NCBI RefSeq assembly: GCF_900113335.1
Contig: NZ_FOOX01000010.1
Location: 124,001 to 188,000, forward strand
DNA length: 64,000 nucleotides
From: Desulfotruncus arcticus DSM 17038
GTDB lineage: Bacteria > Bacillota > Desulfotomaculia > Desulfotomaculales > Desulfallaceae
Reading direction: 5' to 3'
Shown: positions 51,274 through 60,622 of the stretch, in pieces
How positions within the stretch are numbered: the first letter of the stretch is position 1
Layout of the letters: each line of letters begins with the position of its first letter
Notes under the pieces: model-generated
What the model was told of the DNA's origin: nothing
Database searches by the model: none
The model's input: the letters and a program-made list of their open reading frames with translations, nothing else
Made by a program: the position numbers and the translations under genes

Positions 51274-52371
51274 TCATACATTATATACATTTTTGGCATT
51301 ATTAAAGAATATTCCCCGGGCTATTCGGCAGCCATAGTCTACATCAAATATTTTTTCTTTTACCAAATTGGTAAAAAGCAGCGCCAGTTCATACTTGGCA
51401 ACCCTGGCGGCCAACCAGTGTATTTCAGGTATAACATAGCCGTCGGATCCATACATTATTTTGGTTAAAGGACACATATCAAATATATCCCTTAACCCTT
51501 TGCGGAGACCCAGCGGAACAAAAGGTATCATTTCAGAAATATCCAGAAAAACATTGGGGTACATAGCCGCCAAATACCCTGCTTCAAAGCTGTAGGGGTA
51601 ACCGCCGTGGACTAAAACAATTTTAGCCCGGTTATACTTCGGGTTTTCCAGCAAACGTTTAAGTAAAAGTGGATTGTTATGCAGCAAATTCAGGTTCGAT
51701 TCACCAAAGGAGGCATGAATTTGCATCGGCAGATTGTATTCAATACATTTTTCCATAGCTCTAAGTAAAAAGAAATCTCTAACTACCTTTTCATCTTGCA
51801 GCCAGTTCATTTTGGTCTCGGACCTTGACCTGTCCACGATATCAAGTCCGGTTCTGTAGCCAATAATACTTTTGACGGCAATAATGCTCAGATCATTGAC
51901 AGCTTCGTCCAACGACCGGTAAAAAAGCTCTTCCGCCGTATTAAAATCCAGTTTATTGTTCCAAATTTCATCCAAAACAGTCTCAATGCGGTAAATATAT
52001 TTCACTTCCGCGGGAACCAGAGTTTCAAACTCACTTAAATTAACATGGGCCGGTTGGTACCCCAGGTCAATCAGCAGAGTATCAACACCGGCATCGTTAA
52101 ATAATCCGGCCACATAATCCCGGTAATCAGCCTTCATAGCTTTTGTTCTTGCCTGCAGAATATCTTGCTGGTCCCCGCCGGCATTTAGTAAAACTCCCAA
52201 TTCCATGAGCATTTTACGATATAACAAAGTGTTTTCCAATTGATCCTCAGGCATATTATTTAAGGAAAGGCTTAATATTTTAGCCAGGTTATGGTTTTTA
52301 TCAGCCACATCAAATAAATGACAGTGGTTGTCAATCACCGGCACCTGAGAAAAATCAAAAAGTTTCTGCAT
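51274..52371 (-). CDS. Amidohydrolase (FluG N-terminal-domain-like)
   Basis: A 365-residue amidohydrolase-2 TIM barrel. PVIDNHCHLFDV holds the HxH motif, QIHASFGESNL and VLVHGGYPYSFEAGYLAA the mid-barrel histidines, and IMYGSDGYVIPE the catalytic Asp. It overlaps the glutamine-synthetase-like gene by 17 bp. In fungal FluG one polypeptide carries an amidohydrolase domain fused to a glutamine-synthetase domain, so this pair looks like the split bacterial version. ATG 52371 is preceded by GGGAG 10 nt upstream. The substrate is unknown. Confidence 0.88.
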   Translation of the reverse strand: MQKLFDFSQVPVIDNHCHLFDVADKNHNLAKILSLSLNNMPEDQLENTLLYRKMLMELGVLLNAGGDQQDILQARTKAMKADYRDYVAGLFNDAGVDTLLIDLGYQPAHVNLSEFETLVPAEVKYIYRIETVLDEIWNNKLDFNTAEELFYRSLDEAVNDLSIIAVKSIIGYRTGLDIVDRSRSETKMNWLQDEKVVRDFFLLRAMEKCIEYNLPMQIHASFGESNLNLLHNNPLLLKRLLENPKYNRAKIVLVHGGYPYSFEAGYLAAMYPNVFLDISEMIPFVPLGLRKGLRDIFDMCPLTKIMYGSDGYVIPEIHWLAARVAKYELALLFTNLVKEKIFDVDYGCRIARGIFFNNAKNVYNV

Positions 52372-53701
52372 ATTTTTCAAGCTCCCACGGAGTAATTTGT
52401 TTGTTATATTCATTCCAGGCAAATCTTTTTAATTTAATGTACTCATCATACATAACGTCCCCCAGCACCTGCTGGAAAAACCGATCCCGCTGCAGTTCCA
52501 GCACAGCTTCACCCAGGTTGGCGGGAAAACGGAATATACCTAATTCGTTACGTTCTTTTTCACTTATGTCCGCCGGATCAGAATTCACGGCCTTACCCGG
52601 ATCTATTTTATGCTCAATACCATCCATGCCTGCAGCAATTATAGCTGTTAAAGCCAGGTAGGGATTGCAGGTTCCGTCCACGGGTTTAAATTCAATATTG
52701 AAGGATTTTTCTTCCTTACCCATTGCCCCGGGAATAACGCGCACGGCTGCTTCTCTGTTGGCATAACCGTAGCAGCCATAGGCAGAGGCCCAATTATGGG
52801 GCACAAGTCTTTTATATGATGTAACGGTTGGCGCGGTAAAAGCAAACAAGGCCTGCAAATGCTTTAAAATGCCCCCGATAAAATATCTGGCCGTGGAACT
52901 GAGTTGGGACTCACCCGATGCATCATAAAAAACGTTTCTACCCTCTTTCCAGAAACTAAGGTGGATATGGGCGCCGCTGCCCGCCTGATCAGGGAATATT
53001 TTGGGCATAAAAGAGCCCGCCAGGTCATGATTCCAGGCCACTCCTTTAACGGTCTCCCTAAAAAACACCTGGTTATCACAAGCATTTAGAGCATCGCTGT
53101 ATTTAACAGCAATTTCATGCTGACCGGGTCCGTATTCGGCTAAATATTTTTCCACGGTCAATTGCTGTTCCTGCAGGGCTTTAATAATATCAGAAATGAC
53201 CCGGTAGCCTTGATTCATACCCGCTGTTGCAAAACACTTGCTATTATCGAAGGGAATAAACTGCCCTTGCTCTCCACGTTTGAGTAAATAAAACTCATTT
53301 TCAAAAGAAACATTCACTTCATAATCTATTTTATCAAGTAATTTCTTTAAAGCCATCCGGGGACACAAGCCTGAATCCCGGTGCGTATCTTTTGTTAAAA
53401 AATCACAGATAACACCGGCGGTATTGGGTACATAAGGCAAAACCCGGAAAGTATCCAGGTCCGGAACCGCGCTTATCTCCCCGGCACAGCCAAATCTTGT
53501 CTCCGGGCCGATAGTGTCCATCGCTCCAAAAAACGGCATGGCCAGGGCATAGGAATGCCCGGTTTTGAGGGCTCCGGCCAACTGGTCACCTACCGCAGCC
53601 TGACCGCGTATCACTCCATCATTATCAATATATAAAAGTCTGGTATAGGTTATATTTTTTTCTTCCACTTCCCGCATAATATCTTCAATTGTTATCACCA
53701 T
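52355..53701 (-). CDS. Glutamine-synthetase-family ligase (gamma-glutamylamide synthetase-like)
   Basis: A 448-residue ATP-dependent ligase. The N-terminal beta-grasp part (TYTRLLYIDNDGVIRGQ) is followed by the catalytic domain: FENEFYLL metal Glu, EYGPGQHEIAVKYSDAL, GSGAHIHLSFW, NREAAVRVIPG and FNIEFKPVDGTCNPYLAL. It is shorter and more divergent than housekeeping GlnA and lacks the adenylylation region, and it is fused by overlap to an amidohydrolase gene in a catabolic cluster. It probably gamma-glutamylates an amine rather than ammonia. ATG 53701 is better spaced from AAAGG than GTG 53710. Confidence 0.9.
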   Translation of the reverse strand: MVITIEDIMREVEEKNITYTRLLYIDNDGVIRGQAAVGDQLAGALKTGHSYALAMPFFGAMDTIGPETRFGCAGEISAVPDLDTFRVLPYVPNTAGVICDFLTKDTHRDSGLCPRMALKKLLDKIDYEVNVSFENEFYLLKRGEQGQFIPFDNSKCFATAGMNQGYRVISDIIKALQEQQLTVEKYLAEYGPGQHEIAVKYSDALNACDNQVFFRETVKGVAWNHDLAGSFMPKIFPDQAGSGAHIHLSFWKEGRNVFYDASGESQLSSTARYFIGGILKHLQALFAFTAPTVTSYKRLVPHNWASAYGCYGYANREAAVRVIPGAMGKEEKSFNIEFKPVDGTCNPYLALTAIIAAGMDGIEHKIDPGKAVNSDPADISEKERNELGIFRFPANLGEAVLELQRDRFFQQVLGDVMYDEYIKLKRFAWNEYNKQITPWELEKYAETF

Positions 53702-53729
53702 AGCAGGCACATCCTTTAGTCTTTTTAAC

Positions 53730-53768
53730 TACTCAGGAGTCAGGAGTTAGAATGAGAAAACCGGGCTC
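53730..53768 (-). repeat. Short dispersed repeat, copy B
   Basis: Reverse complement of the 21512-21542 repeat, with the ACTCCTGA part duplicated. Together with a nearby CATTCTGACTCC it forms a hairpin in the gap between the M20 and ligase genes. Confidence 0.55.
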
Positions 53769-53802
53769 GGGACATTCTGACTCCTAAATACTGAATAATG
53801 AC

Positions 53803-54990
53803 CTAAACAGGGGCATTTAAATAATCCAATATAATACCGCTGAGTATATAAGTACCGTCTATCAGTATTTTTTCGTCAAAATTGAAATACGGCGTATGTA
53901 GATTATGAATATAGTTATTTTTTTCGTCGTAAGAGCCGATTCTTAGATAGGTGGTTGGGACGGCTGCTGAAAAATAAGCAAGATCCTCCGCTCCCATTGA
54001 CGGGTTATTGATTATCTGCACCCGATCCTGATCCAGCCAATTAACCAAGCTTTTTTCAACAAATTTAGTTAGTTTTTCATTACAGATTAACGGGAAATCC
54101 TTAGTTACAATTTGCAGGGAACAATCAATGCCAAAACCAGACTTAATACCCTCAATTATTTGCTTTAATCTTTTCAGGGCAATTTGCCTTGAATGGTCAC
54201 TGATACTGCGGATGGTTCCCCTTAGAGTTACCGTTTCCGGTATGATATTATATCCACTGCCGCCATTGATCTCCGTGATGCTGATTACCAGCGGATGCAC
54301 GGAGTCGTTGTTCCGGGAAACGATTGTTTGGACGGCTGTAATTAAATGCCCTGCGGCAGCCACAGGATCGGAACATTTAAATGGGTAAGCGGCATGACCG
54401 CCAACGCCATGCAGTGAAATTGTAAACTCGTCGTTTCCTGCCGTCATAGCACCATACCGGATGCCAATATTACCCGTTGGAATACTTGGAAAGATATGGC
54501 AGCCAAACAAAGCATTAACCCGTGGGTTCTCTAAAACCCCTTCTTTAACCATTTGTTTGGCCCCGCCGGGAGACTCTTCACCGGGCTGAAAGATAAATTT
54601 TACTGTTCCATTAAGTTTATGCTTCAATTTGGATAATACAGTGGCCACTCCCATCCCCATGGCGGTGTGCCCGTCGTGACCACAGGCATGCATAACACCT
54701 TCTATTTCGGATGCAAAAGGCAGTCCGGTTTGCTCTGCCAACGGCAAGGCGTCCATGTCTACACGCAAAGCCACCACCGGCCCCGGGTTATCGCCGGTTA
54801 AAGTGCCCAATACGCCGGTTTGGGCAATCCCCACTTTAACATTTATTCCCAATTTAAGTAAATGCTCACAAGCTACTTCCGCAGTCTTATGGCATTCAAG
54901 TCCCAGTTCAGGATGACGGTGAAACTTACGTCTCCAGCCAATAATCTGATCACTAACACTCAGCACTTTATCTTTTAGTTCATCGGCCAT
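53803..54990 (-). CDS. M20-family amidohydrolase (N-acyl-amino-acid / hippurate hydrolase-like)
   Basis: A 395-residue dizinc metallopeptidase. RKFHRHPELGLECHKTA, ALRVDMDALPL with MHACGHDGHTAMGMG, FQPGEESPGGAKQMV and PSMGAEDLAYFSAAVP hold the metal ligands and catalytic Glu; the lid domain lies between about residues 185 and 295. It cleaves N-acyl or N-carbamoyl groups from amino acids. AAAGGAAG precedes ATG 54990. It belongs to the cluster with the ABC transporter, where it would release an amino acid or amine from an imported amide. Confidence 0.92.
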   Translation of the reverse strand: MADELKDKVLSVSDQIIGWRRKFHRHPELGLECHKTAEVACEHLLKLGINVKVGIAQTGVLGTLTGDNPGPVVALRVDMDALPLAEQTGLPFASEIEGVMHACGHDGHTAMGMGVATVLSKLKHKLNGTVKFIFQPGEESPGGAKQMVKEGVLENPRVNALFGCHIFPSIPTGNIGIRYGAMTAGNDEFTISLHGVGGHAAYPFKCSDPVAAAGHLITAVQTIVSRNNDSVHPLVISITEINGGSGYNIIPETVTLRGTIRSISDHSRQIALKRLKQIIEGIKSGFGIDCSLQIVTKDFPLICNEKLTKFVEKSLVNWLDQDRVQIINNPSMGAEDLAYFSAAVPTTYLRIGSYDEKNNYIHNLHTPYFNFDEKILIDGTYILSGIILDYLNAPV

Positions 54991-55109
54991 GTTTTACTTC
55001 CTTTCTACAAGCTCTCCGACAAAACAGGATATTCACCCGTGCACAGCCGGCACCCGCCCGGCAACAAAGGGGGACCGGTTACCGGCTGCATTGGCACACT
55101 TAAAAGGAC

Positions 55110-55142
55110 AACCATAGAAGGGATCAACACCCTTCTATGGTT
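55110..55142. terminator. Hairpin after the creatininase gene
   Basis: AACCATAGAAGGG and CCCTTCTATGGTT pair perfectly across ATCAACA. The minus-strand side ends in GTCCTTTTAAG, so termination may be partial, leaving some readthrough into the M20 gene. Confidence 0.6.
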
Positions 55143-55170
55143 CTAAAAATAATTTTTAAGCTGCTGTAAT

Positions 55171-55920
55171 TTAAAAATTCTTTTTCAGCTTCCACTCATT
55201 TTGTTCCATTTCCTGAATAAAGTTTACCAGAACCTCAACCACGGCTTTTTCCATTAGCTTCCCTTTTTCTATTGTGGCTACGCTGGGGTCTCCGGTGGCT
55301 CCGGTATTAGTTAATTCATTGAAGTGCCATTTAACCTCAACATGTTCCGGTAAAGCGGGAATTACTCCTTTAGCCTGTTCCATTTCAATCAATTCCGGAA
55401 ACAAAGCCAGGCCCATGGAAGTTTCCCCTTCGCCGGCATGGCCAAGACCATCCCAAACATCAAAGGTACCGGGCGGCACTAATTTGCCGGCAGCCACCCA
55501 CCAATCATTTAAGCTGGCGATTACAACTTCAGGGTGCATTACCTTGACGGTCCTGGCTGCTAATTCAATGGGAGCAATGTTGCCATCATGGCCATTAAGG
55601 ATGATAATTTTAGTGATGCCATTGCGGATTACTTCCAGCAGGATTTCTTTGATTACAGTCGTAATGGTTTCAACACTATGACTAATTACAAAGGGCAAAC
55701 CATTATAATGTGCACTAAATCCATAATTGATCGGTGGAAGAACCATTAAGCCTTCAACCTGTTCGGCAACCTTTTCCGCCAGCTTATTGGAAATTAGGGC
55801 ATCTGTCCCGAAAGGCATATGATAACCGTGATTTTCAAAAGAACCAATTCCTATGATTACTTTATCAATGTTATTGTTCAGGTATTGATTGCCGGTCATG
55901 TTGGTACCAATGTAACCCAT
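55171..55920 (-). CDS. Creatininase-family amidohydrolase
   Basis: A 249-residue metal-dependent amidase. SFENHGYHMPFGTDAL, PPINYGFSAHYNGLPFVIS, ILNGHDGNIAPIELAAR (NGHGGN-like, here NGHDGN) and GHAGEGETSMGLAL carry the two-metal site of creatininase and related cyclic amidases. The substrate is a cyclic or linear amide; creatinine itself is not implied. GGAGGGTAAAC precedes ATG 55920. It sits 24 bp after the binding-protein gene, so it is co-transcribed with the transporter. Confidence 0.9.
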   Translation of the reverse strand: MGYIGTNMTGNQYLNNNIDKVIIGIGSFENHGYHMPFGTDALISNKLAEKVAEQVEGLMVLPPINYGFSAHYNGLPFVISHSVETITTVIKEILLEVIRNGITKIIILNGHDGNIAPIELAARTVKVMHPEVVIASLNDWWVAAGKLVPPGTFDVWDGLGHAGEGETSMGLALFPELIEMEQAKGVIPALPEHVEVKWHFNELTNTGATGDPSVATIEKGKLMEKAVVEVLVNFIQEMEQNEWKLKKNF

Positions 55921-55943
55921 GTTTACCCTCCTGCTCTAACCGG

Positions 55944-57134
55944 TTAATTAGGAAGAACTTCTTTAACAAATTCAAAATTGCCGTTATCAACTTTCATTAT
56001 TGTAACGCTCTTAAGCGGAATCCGGCTGCCGTCTTGATAAGAGATAGTCCCTGTGACTCCCTTAAACCCGTCTGTCTGCAGCAAAGCATCCCGAATAGCT
56101 GTTGGGTCGTCACTGCCGGCGCGTCCAATAGCATCAGCAATTAAATACATGGTGTCATAGGCCAGTGCTGCAAAAGCGTTTTCCGGCTCTTTATTATATT
56201 TACTCTTATATGCATCAACAAATTTAGTTACACTGCCATCAGTATTACCCAATGAAACGTGAGTGGTAAAGTAAGTATTGTTGGTCTGAGGAACCCCGCC
56301 TAATTTAACCAGATCGGGAGTATCATAACCGTCACCACCGATTACCGGAGTATCAACTCCCATGTCACGCAGTTGTTTAACAACAAGGCCGCATTTATCG
56401 GGCTGCGCGGAAACAAAGAGCACTTTGGGCTGCTCGGGCAGATTTTTTAACCTGGTTATTTGAGCCGAAAAATCAACATCGGAAGCACCGTTATATTTAT
56501 CTTCCAATGATATCTTTCCGCCTTTGTCCAGATAGCGTTCCTTAAAATATTTAGCCAGACCCAGGGTATAATCAGATCCTGTATCGGTAAGTACCCAGGC
56601 GGTATCGGCGTTCAGGTCGTTAAGGGCGAAATCGGCTGCGGCGTAAGCCTGAATATTGTCCCCGAAAGGAGCCAGAAACATATAGTCACCCACCTGGTCG
56701 GGAATTTCGGGAGCGGTGGCGCCAGAGGTTATAAAGGGAATCCCCGCCTGTTGGGCGATTGGACCGGCAGCCAGTACGTATGTACTGTCACTAAGGCCTG
56801 CTACAACCTTAACCTTTTTAACATCTACCAGTTCCTGAACCGCGCTGGTTGTTGTAGCCGGATCGCTTTTTCCGTCAACTGAAATAACTTCAATTTGTTG
56901 ACCATTTACTCCGCCTGAGGCATTGATTTCATCGGCTGCCAGCTGAAAAGCGTTAAGTGACGGCTGATCCAAAGATGCCTGTCCACCGGTGATGTTAAAT
57001 ATACCGCCAATTTTAATGGTGCTGTCACCTGCACCTTCCGATTCCGTCTCTCCTGAATTACTTTGGCCGGAGCACCCGGTGATCAACAAGCCCAAAACCA
57101 GTATGATTGAGAAGATCCAAACCAACTTTTTCAT
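55944..57134 (-). CDS. livK: Branched-chain-amino-acid-type ABC transporter substrate-binding lipoprotein
   Basis: A 396-residue lipoprotein: signal peptide MKKLVWIFSIILVLGLLITGC with the lipobox LITGC, then a mature Periplasmic_BP_6 fold (IKIGGIFNITGGQASLDQPSLNAFQLAADEINASGGVNG, TSAVQELVDVKKVKVVAGLSDST, DGYDTPDLVKLGG). Extracytoplasmic receptor for the transporter encoded downstream in the reverse order of genes livG-livF-livH-livM-livK. In such catabolic clusters the ligand is often an amide or aromatic compound, not leucine; the symbol reflects family only. Confidence 0.9.
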   Translation of the reverse strand: MKKLVWIFSIILVLGLLITGCSGQSNSGETESEGAGDSTIKIGGIFNITGGQASLDQPSLNAFQLAADEINASGGVNGQQIEVISVDGKSDPATTTSAVQELVDVKKVKVVAGLSDSTYVLAAGPIAQQAGIPFITSGATAPEIPDQVGDYMFLAPFGDNIQAYAAADFALNDLNADTAWVLTDTGSDYTLGLAKYFKERYLDKGGKISLEDKYNGASDVDFSAQITRLKNLPEQPKVLFVSAQPDKCGLVVKQLRDMGVDTPVIGGDGYDTPDLVKLGGVPQTNNTYFTTHVSLGNTDGSVTKFVDAYKSKYNKEPENAFAALAYDTMYLIADAIGRAGSDDPTAIRDALLQTDGFKGVTGTISYQDGSRIPLKSVTIMKVDNGNFEFVKEVLPN

Positions 57135-57222
57135 AAATACCCTCCTAAAATGTAAATTTTTTGGTCAATTAACATCAGTTTTTATAAACTCCTATTCCCC
57201 CTTTCATTCCGTCCCCCCAATG

Positions 57223-58233
57223 TTATTTGCCAAGAAGCCCTTTGGGCTTAAAAATCACGATGAGGATTATAGCTACGGACATTAATACCTGGCTAACACC
57301 AAACATCTGAGGTAAGTGAATTCCCAAGAGGTCAATTCCCCGCTCTAATTTATTTAAAAACAGTTCGGGCAATAAAGTAACAATTACTGCGCCAAAAACT
57401 GCACCGGGGATTGAGCCGATTCCGCCGACAACAAGCATGACTACTAAACCAAACATCATACTATATGAAAAATCATTAGGGCTGACCATCGTTAATAAAT
57501 GTCCGTATAGCGCCCCGCCGATTGCCGCAAAAAAAGCGCCTATGGCAAATGACATCAGTTTTATGCTTACCAGATTTACCCCTACGGCTTCCGCGGCCAA
57601 ATCGTCCTCCCGTATGGCCGTCATGGCTCTACCGTAGGTGGAGTTCAAAACTCGCCAGATAACATACAGCGTAATAACGGCGACAGCATAGGTCCACCAA
57701 ATATTGGTATACGGCTGCAACCCTGTAAGACCGCTGTTGCCTCTGGTAATGTCCCTGAAATTCATGATCAAAACATTAATAATAACCATAAACCCCAAGG
57801 TTGCCACCGCCAGGTAATGCCCCCTCAGTTTTAAAACAGGGTAACCGATTAAGTACGCGCAAATAACAGCTAGCAACCCCGCGATAATCAAAGATGGAAG
57901 AAAGGGTAGATAAACATGTGCTAAAAAAGAAGGCAGGTCAGGCAGGTAGACAGCCTTGCGTTCCACCGGCATAGTCAGCAGGGCCACCGTATAGCCGCCG
58001 ATAGCCATAAAAGCTGCATGCCCCAGGGAGAAAATGCCTGTAAAACCGTTGGTGAGATTTAAACTTACCACCAGGATGATGTTAATGCCAACAAGGTTAA
58101 CTATCCTTAAATAATAACCGTTAAGCACAAAATTCATGACCATTAACACCGCGAACAAAAGGATCAGCCCGGCTGCCGCCTTGAAGGGTAATTGCTTTTG
58201 CCTATTAGTTGCCTCAACTAATCCCGCATCCAT
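57223..58233 (-). CDS. livM: Branched-chain-type ABC transporter permease (LivM)
   Basis: A 336-residue inner-membrane subunit with 9-10 membrane segments. LNLTNGFTGIFSLGHAAFMAIGGYTVALL and the EAA-like cytoplasmic loop AIREDDLAAEAVGVNLVSIKLMSFAIGA are characteristic of LivM. ATG 58233 has AGGAGGG eight nucleotides upstream and lies one base after the livH stop (TGAAATG). The longer frame to 58293 overlaps livH and is rejected. Confidence 0.93.
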   Translation of the reverse strand: MDAGLVEATNRQKQLPFKAAAGLILLFAVLMVMNFVLNGYYLRIVNLVGINIILVVSLNLTNGFTGIFSLGHAAFMAIGGYTVALLTMPVERKAVYLPDLPSFLAHVYLPFLPSLIIAGLLAVICAYLIGYPVLKLRGHYLAVATLGFMVIINVLIMNFRDITRGNSGLTGLQPYTNIWWTYAVAVITLYVIWRVLNSTYGRAMTAIREDDLAAEAVGVNLVSIKLMSFAIGAFFAAIGGALYGHLLTMVSPNDFSYSMMFGLVVMLVVGGIGSIPGAVFGAVIVTLLPELFLNKLERGIDLLGIHLPQMFGVSQVLMSVAIILIVIFKPKGLLGK

Positions 58234-58234
58234 T

Positions 58235-59131
58235 TCAAACCCTCCTATCTTCCTCAATGCCAAGGATACCTGTAGGCCTAACCAGCAGCACAAGAATCAG
58301 CACTATGAATACAAAGGCATCCCTGAACTCTGAAAATTGGGAAGGTAATAAGCCAACAAATAAAACCTCTCCAATGCCGAGAAGATAACCACCCAGGGCA
58401 GCCCCCGGGATGTTCCCAATACCTCCGATAACTGCCGCCACAAAGGCTTTGAGACCCGGTACAAAACCCATTAGGGGAGATACCTGACCATACTGGCCAC
58501 CTAGCATCAAGCCTGCTACAGCAGCCAAAGAGGAACCAATAATAAAGGCGACTCTGACAACTGCATTGACATCAATGCCCATCATGGTGGAAGCGTCTAT
58601 GTTTTCCGCCGATGCACGCATAGCGATACCCATTTTGGTTCGTTTGATGAAAATCGTTAAAGCAACCATCAGGACAACGGACAGCAGGATAATTAATACT
58701 TTCATATTGGTAAACGAAACATTCCCCATCGTGTGCACGGTCTGCAGGAAACCAGGAATTTCAAATTTTTTCGGTTGCGGCGAAAAAATCATCATGGCTA
58801 AATTTTGCATTAATATTGAAACTGCAAAAGAGGTAATTAAAGTGGTTTCTTCAGTGGCCCTGCGCAAAGGCCGATAAGCGGCCCGTTCTATGGTTACGCC
58901 TATGAGCGCTGCCAACATCATTGATAAGATAATGGCCGCTGGAAACGGCATAGCCAATTGAACAAAGATAATCCCCGCAAAATAAGCGCCAAGCATTAAG
59001 ATATCCCCGTGAGCAAAGTTGATCAGGCGTAAAATGCCATAAACAATGGTGTAACCTATGGCAGTTAAGGCATAAATACTTCCCAGGCTTAGTGCATTGG
59101 TTAACTGCTGAATAAAATAATCGCTAGACAT
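58235..59131 (-). CDS. livH: Branched-chain-type ABC transporter permease (LivH)
   Basis: A 298-residue permease with eight or so membrane segments. ALGSIYALTAIGYTIVYGILRLINFAHGDILMLGAY is the LivH hallmark, and the cytoplasmic loop MRASAENIDASTMMGIDVNAVVR contacts the ATPases. It forms a heterodimeric pore with LivM. AGGGGG lies 8 nt before ATG 59131. Confidence 0.93.
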   Translation of the reverse strand: MSSDYFIQQLTNALSLGSIYALTAIGYTIVYGILRLINFAHGDILMLGAYFAGIIFVQLAMPFPAAIILSMMLAALIGVTIERAAYRPLRRATEETTLITSFAVSILMQNLAMMIFSPQPKKFEIPGFLQTVHTMGNVSFTNMKVLIILLSVVLMVALTIFIKRTKMGIAMRASAENIDASTMMGIDVNAVVRVAFIIGSSLAAVAGLMLGGQYGQVSPLMGFVPGLKAFVAAVIGGIGNIPGAALGGYLLGIGEVLFVGLLPSQFSEFRDAFVFIVLILVLLVRPTGILGIEEDRRV

Positions 59132-59134
59132 GGG

Positions 59135-59839
59135 CTAACCCCCTAAATATGCTTTTTTAACTTCCGAGTTATTTAACAAATCTCCGGCAGTCCCATGCAA
59201 TTTAATCGCACCCGACTCCAACACATAGGCCCTGTCTGCTATCTCCAGTGCTTTGTAGACATTTTGTTCCACCAGCAGTATGGTGATGTTATTTCTTTTT
59301 AGCGTTTGAATTACTTCAAATATTTTTTCCACCAACAGTGGAGCCAACCCAAGGGAAGGCTCGTCCAACAGTAAAAGCTTGGGAGAACTCATCAAGGCTC
59401 TTCCTATCGCCAGCATTTGCTGCTCCCCTCCGGAGAGAGCCCCGGCGGCAAGTTTTTCTCTCTCTTTTAAAGCCGGAAAGAGGTCGTAAATATATTTGAT
59501 TTCAGCGCCGATGTCAGCTTTTTTATCCTTGATGAAAGCGCCGATTTGTAAATTTTCCAGCACCGTCAACCGGCCAAAAATCTGTCTTCCTTCAGGGCTT
59601 TGGGATATACCAAGCCTGACCAGTTTATGAGCTTCGGTAGTGGAGATGTCTTGCCCGTTATAGGTTATCTTGCCTGATCTTAGCTTTTGGAGGCCCGAGA
59701 TAGTTCGTATGATTGTAGTTTTTCCCGCCCCGTTAGCCCCTAACAGGGCTACCAGCTCGCCTTCCTGAATTTCAAACGAAACGTCCTTAATGGCCTGGAT
59801 TTGGTCATAAAATACATTTAAATTATCAGCCTTAAGCAC
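59135..59839 (-). CDS. livF: Branched-chain-type ABC transporter ATP-binding protein (LivF)
   Basis: A 234-residue ABC ATPase: Walker A GANGAGKTT, Q-loop near GISQSPEGRQIF, signature LSGGEQQML, Walker B LLLLDEPSLGLAP and the His in LLVEQNV context replaced by Gln-type H-loop, as usual in LivF. GTG 59839 (VLKADNLNVFY) has GGGGAGGG nine nucleotides upstream. It overlaps the livG end by 8 bp; the frame to 59914 is a shadow extension within livG. Confidence 0.92.
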   Translation of the reverse strand: MLKADNLNVFYDQIQAIKDVSFEIQEGELVALLGANGAGKTTIIRTISGLQKLRSGKITYNGQDISTTEAHKLVRLGISQSPEGRQIFGRLTVLENLQIGAFIKDKKADIGAEIKYIYDLFPALKEREKLAAGALSGGEQQMLAIGRALMSSPKLLLLDEPSLGLAPLLVEKIFEVIQTLKRNNITILLVEQNVYKALEIADRAYVLESGAIKLHGTAGDLLNNSEVKKAYLGG

Positions 59840-60608
59840 TTTCCACAGCCCTCCCCAGATAAGCTGATATAACGTCGGGGTTATTCTGGATTTCCGCTGC
59901 GCTGCCCTCTGCAATCAATGTCCCATAATTAAGAACCTGAATTTTTTCACATAAATTCATAACAAATTTCATGTCATGTTCAATTAAGAAAATGGTTAGC
60001 TTGAATTTATCCCTTAGGTATCTTATCAGCCCCATTAATTCTGTTGATTCACTCGGGTTCATGCCTGCCGCCGGTTCATCAAGCAGCAAAAGCTTCGGTC
60101 CGACCGCCAGTGCCCGGGCTATTTCCAGTTTCCGCTGCTGACCATATGGGAGGTTACGCGCTTTTATGTCTTTGGCGTTAATTAACCCCATTGTTTCAAG
60201 AAGTTCAAGGGACCGGTCCACAAGATGCTTTTCTTCTCTCAGAAACGAAGGCGAGCTAAGCAAAACGGACATAAAGTTATATTTTTTTTTAATCTGCGCC
60301 GCGATTAAAACATTTTCCAGAACAGTTAAGTTCTTAAACAACCTGATATTTTGAAATGTCCTGCATATCCCTAAACGAGCTATTTGATCCGCCCTTACCC
60401 CCGTGATCTTTTTACCTTCAAAATAAATATTTCCTGATGTGCTTTTAACCATTGAAGTTAAAAGATTAAAGGTTGTGGTTTTACCGGCTCCGTTCGGCCC
60501 GATCAGCCCTCTTATTTCACCCCGGCTAATTTTAACCGAATAGCCGGCAACAGCTTTCAAACCTTTATACTGTTTTGTTAGCTCAATTGCTTCCAATAAA
60601 ACGTCCAC
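59832..60608 (-). CDS. livG: Branched-chain-type ABC transporter ATP-binding protein (LivG)
   Basis: A 258-residue ABC ATPase with Walker A GPNGAGKTT, LivG-typical FQNIRLFKNLTVLENV, signature region NLPYGQQRKLEIARAL, Walker B LLLLDEPAAGMNP and LIEHDMKFVM with the switch His. GTG 60608 has GGAGG seven nucleotides upstream. First gene of the transporter unit; its ribosome binding site abuts the 126-bp dispersed element that separates it from gntR. Confidence 0.93.
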   Translation of the reverse strand: MDVLLEAIELTKQYKGLKAVAGYSVKISRGEIRGLIGPNGAGKTTTFNLLTSMVKSTSGNIYFEGKKITGVRADQIARLGICRTFQNIRLFKNLTVLENVLIAAQIKKKYNFMSVLLSSPSFLREEKHLVDRSLELLETMGLINAKDIKARNLPYGQQRKLEIARALAVGPKLLLLDEPAAGMNPSESTELMGLIRYLRDKFKLTIFLIEHDMKFVMNLCEKIQVLNYGTLIAEGSAAEIQNNPDVISAYLGRAVESA

Positions 60609-60622
60609 TTTTTAACCTCCAA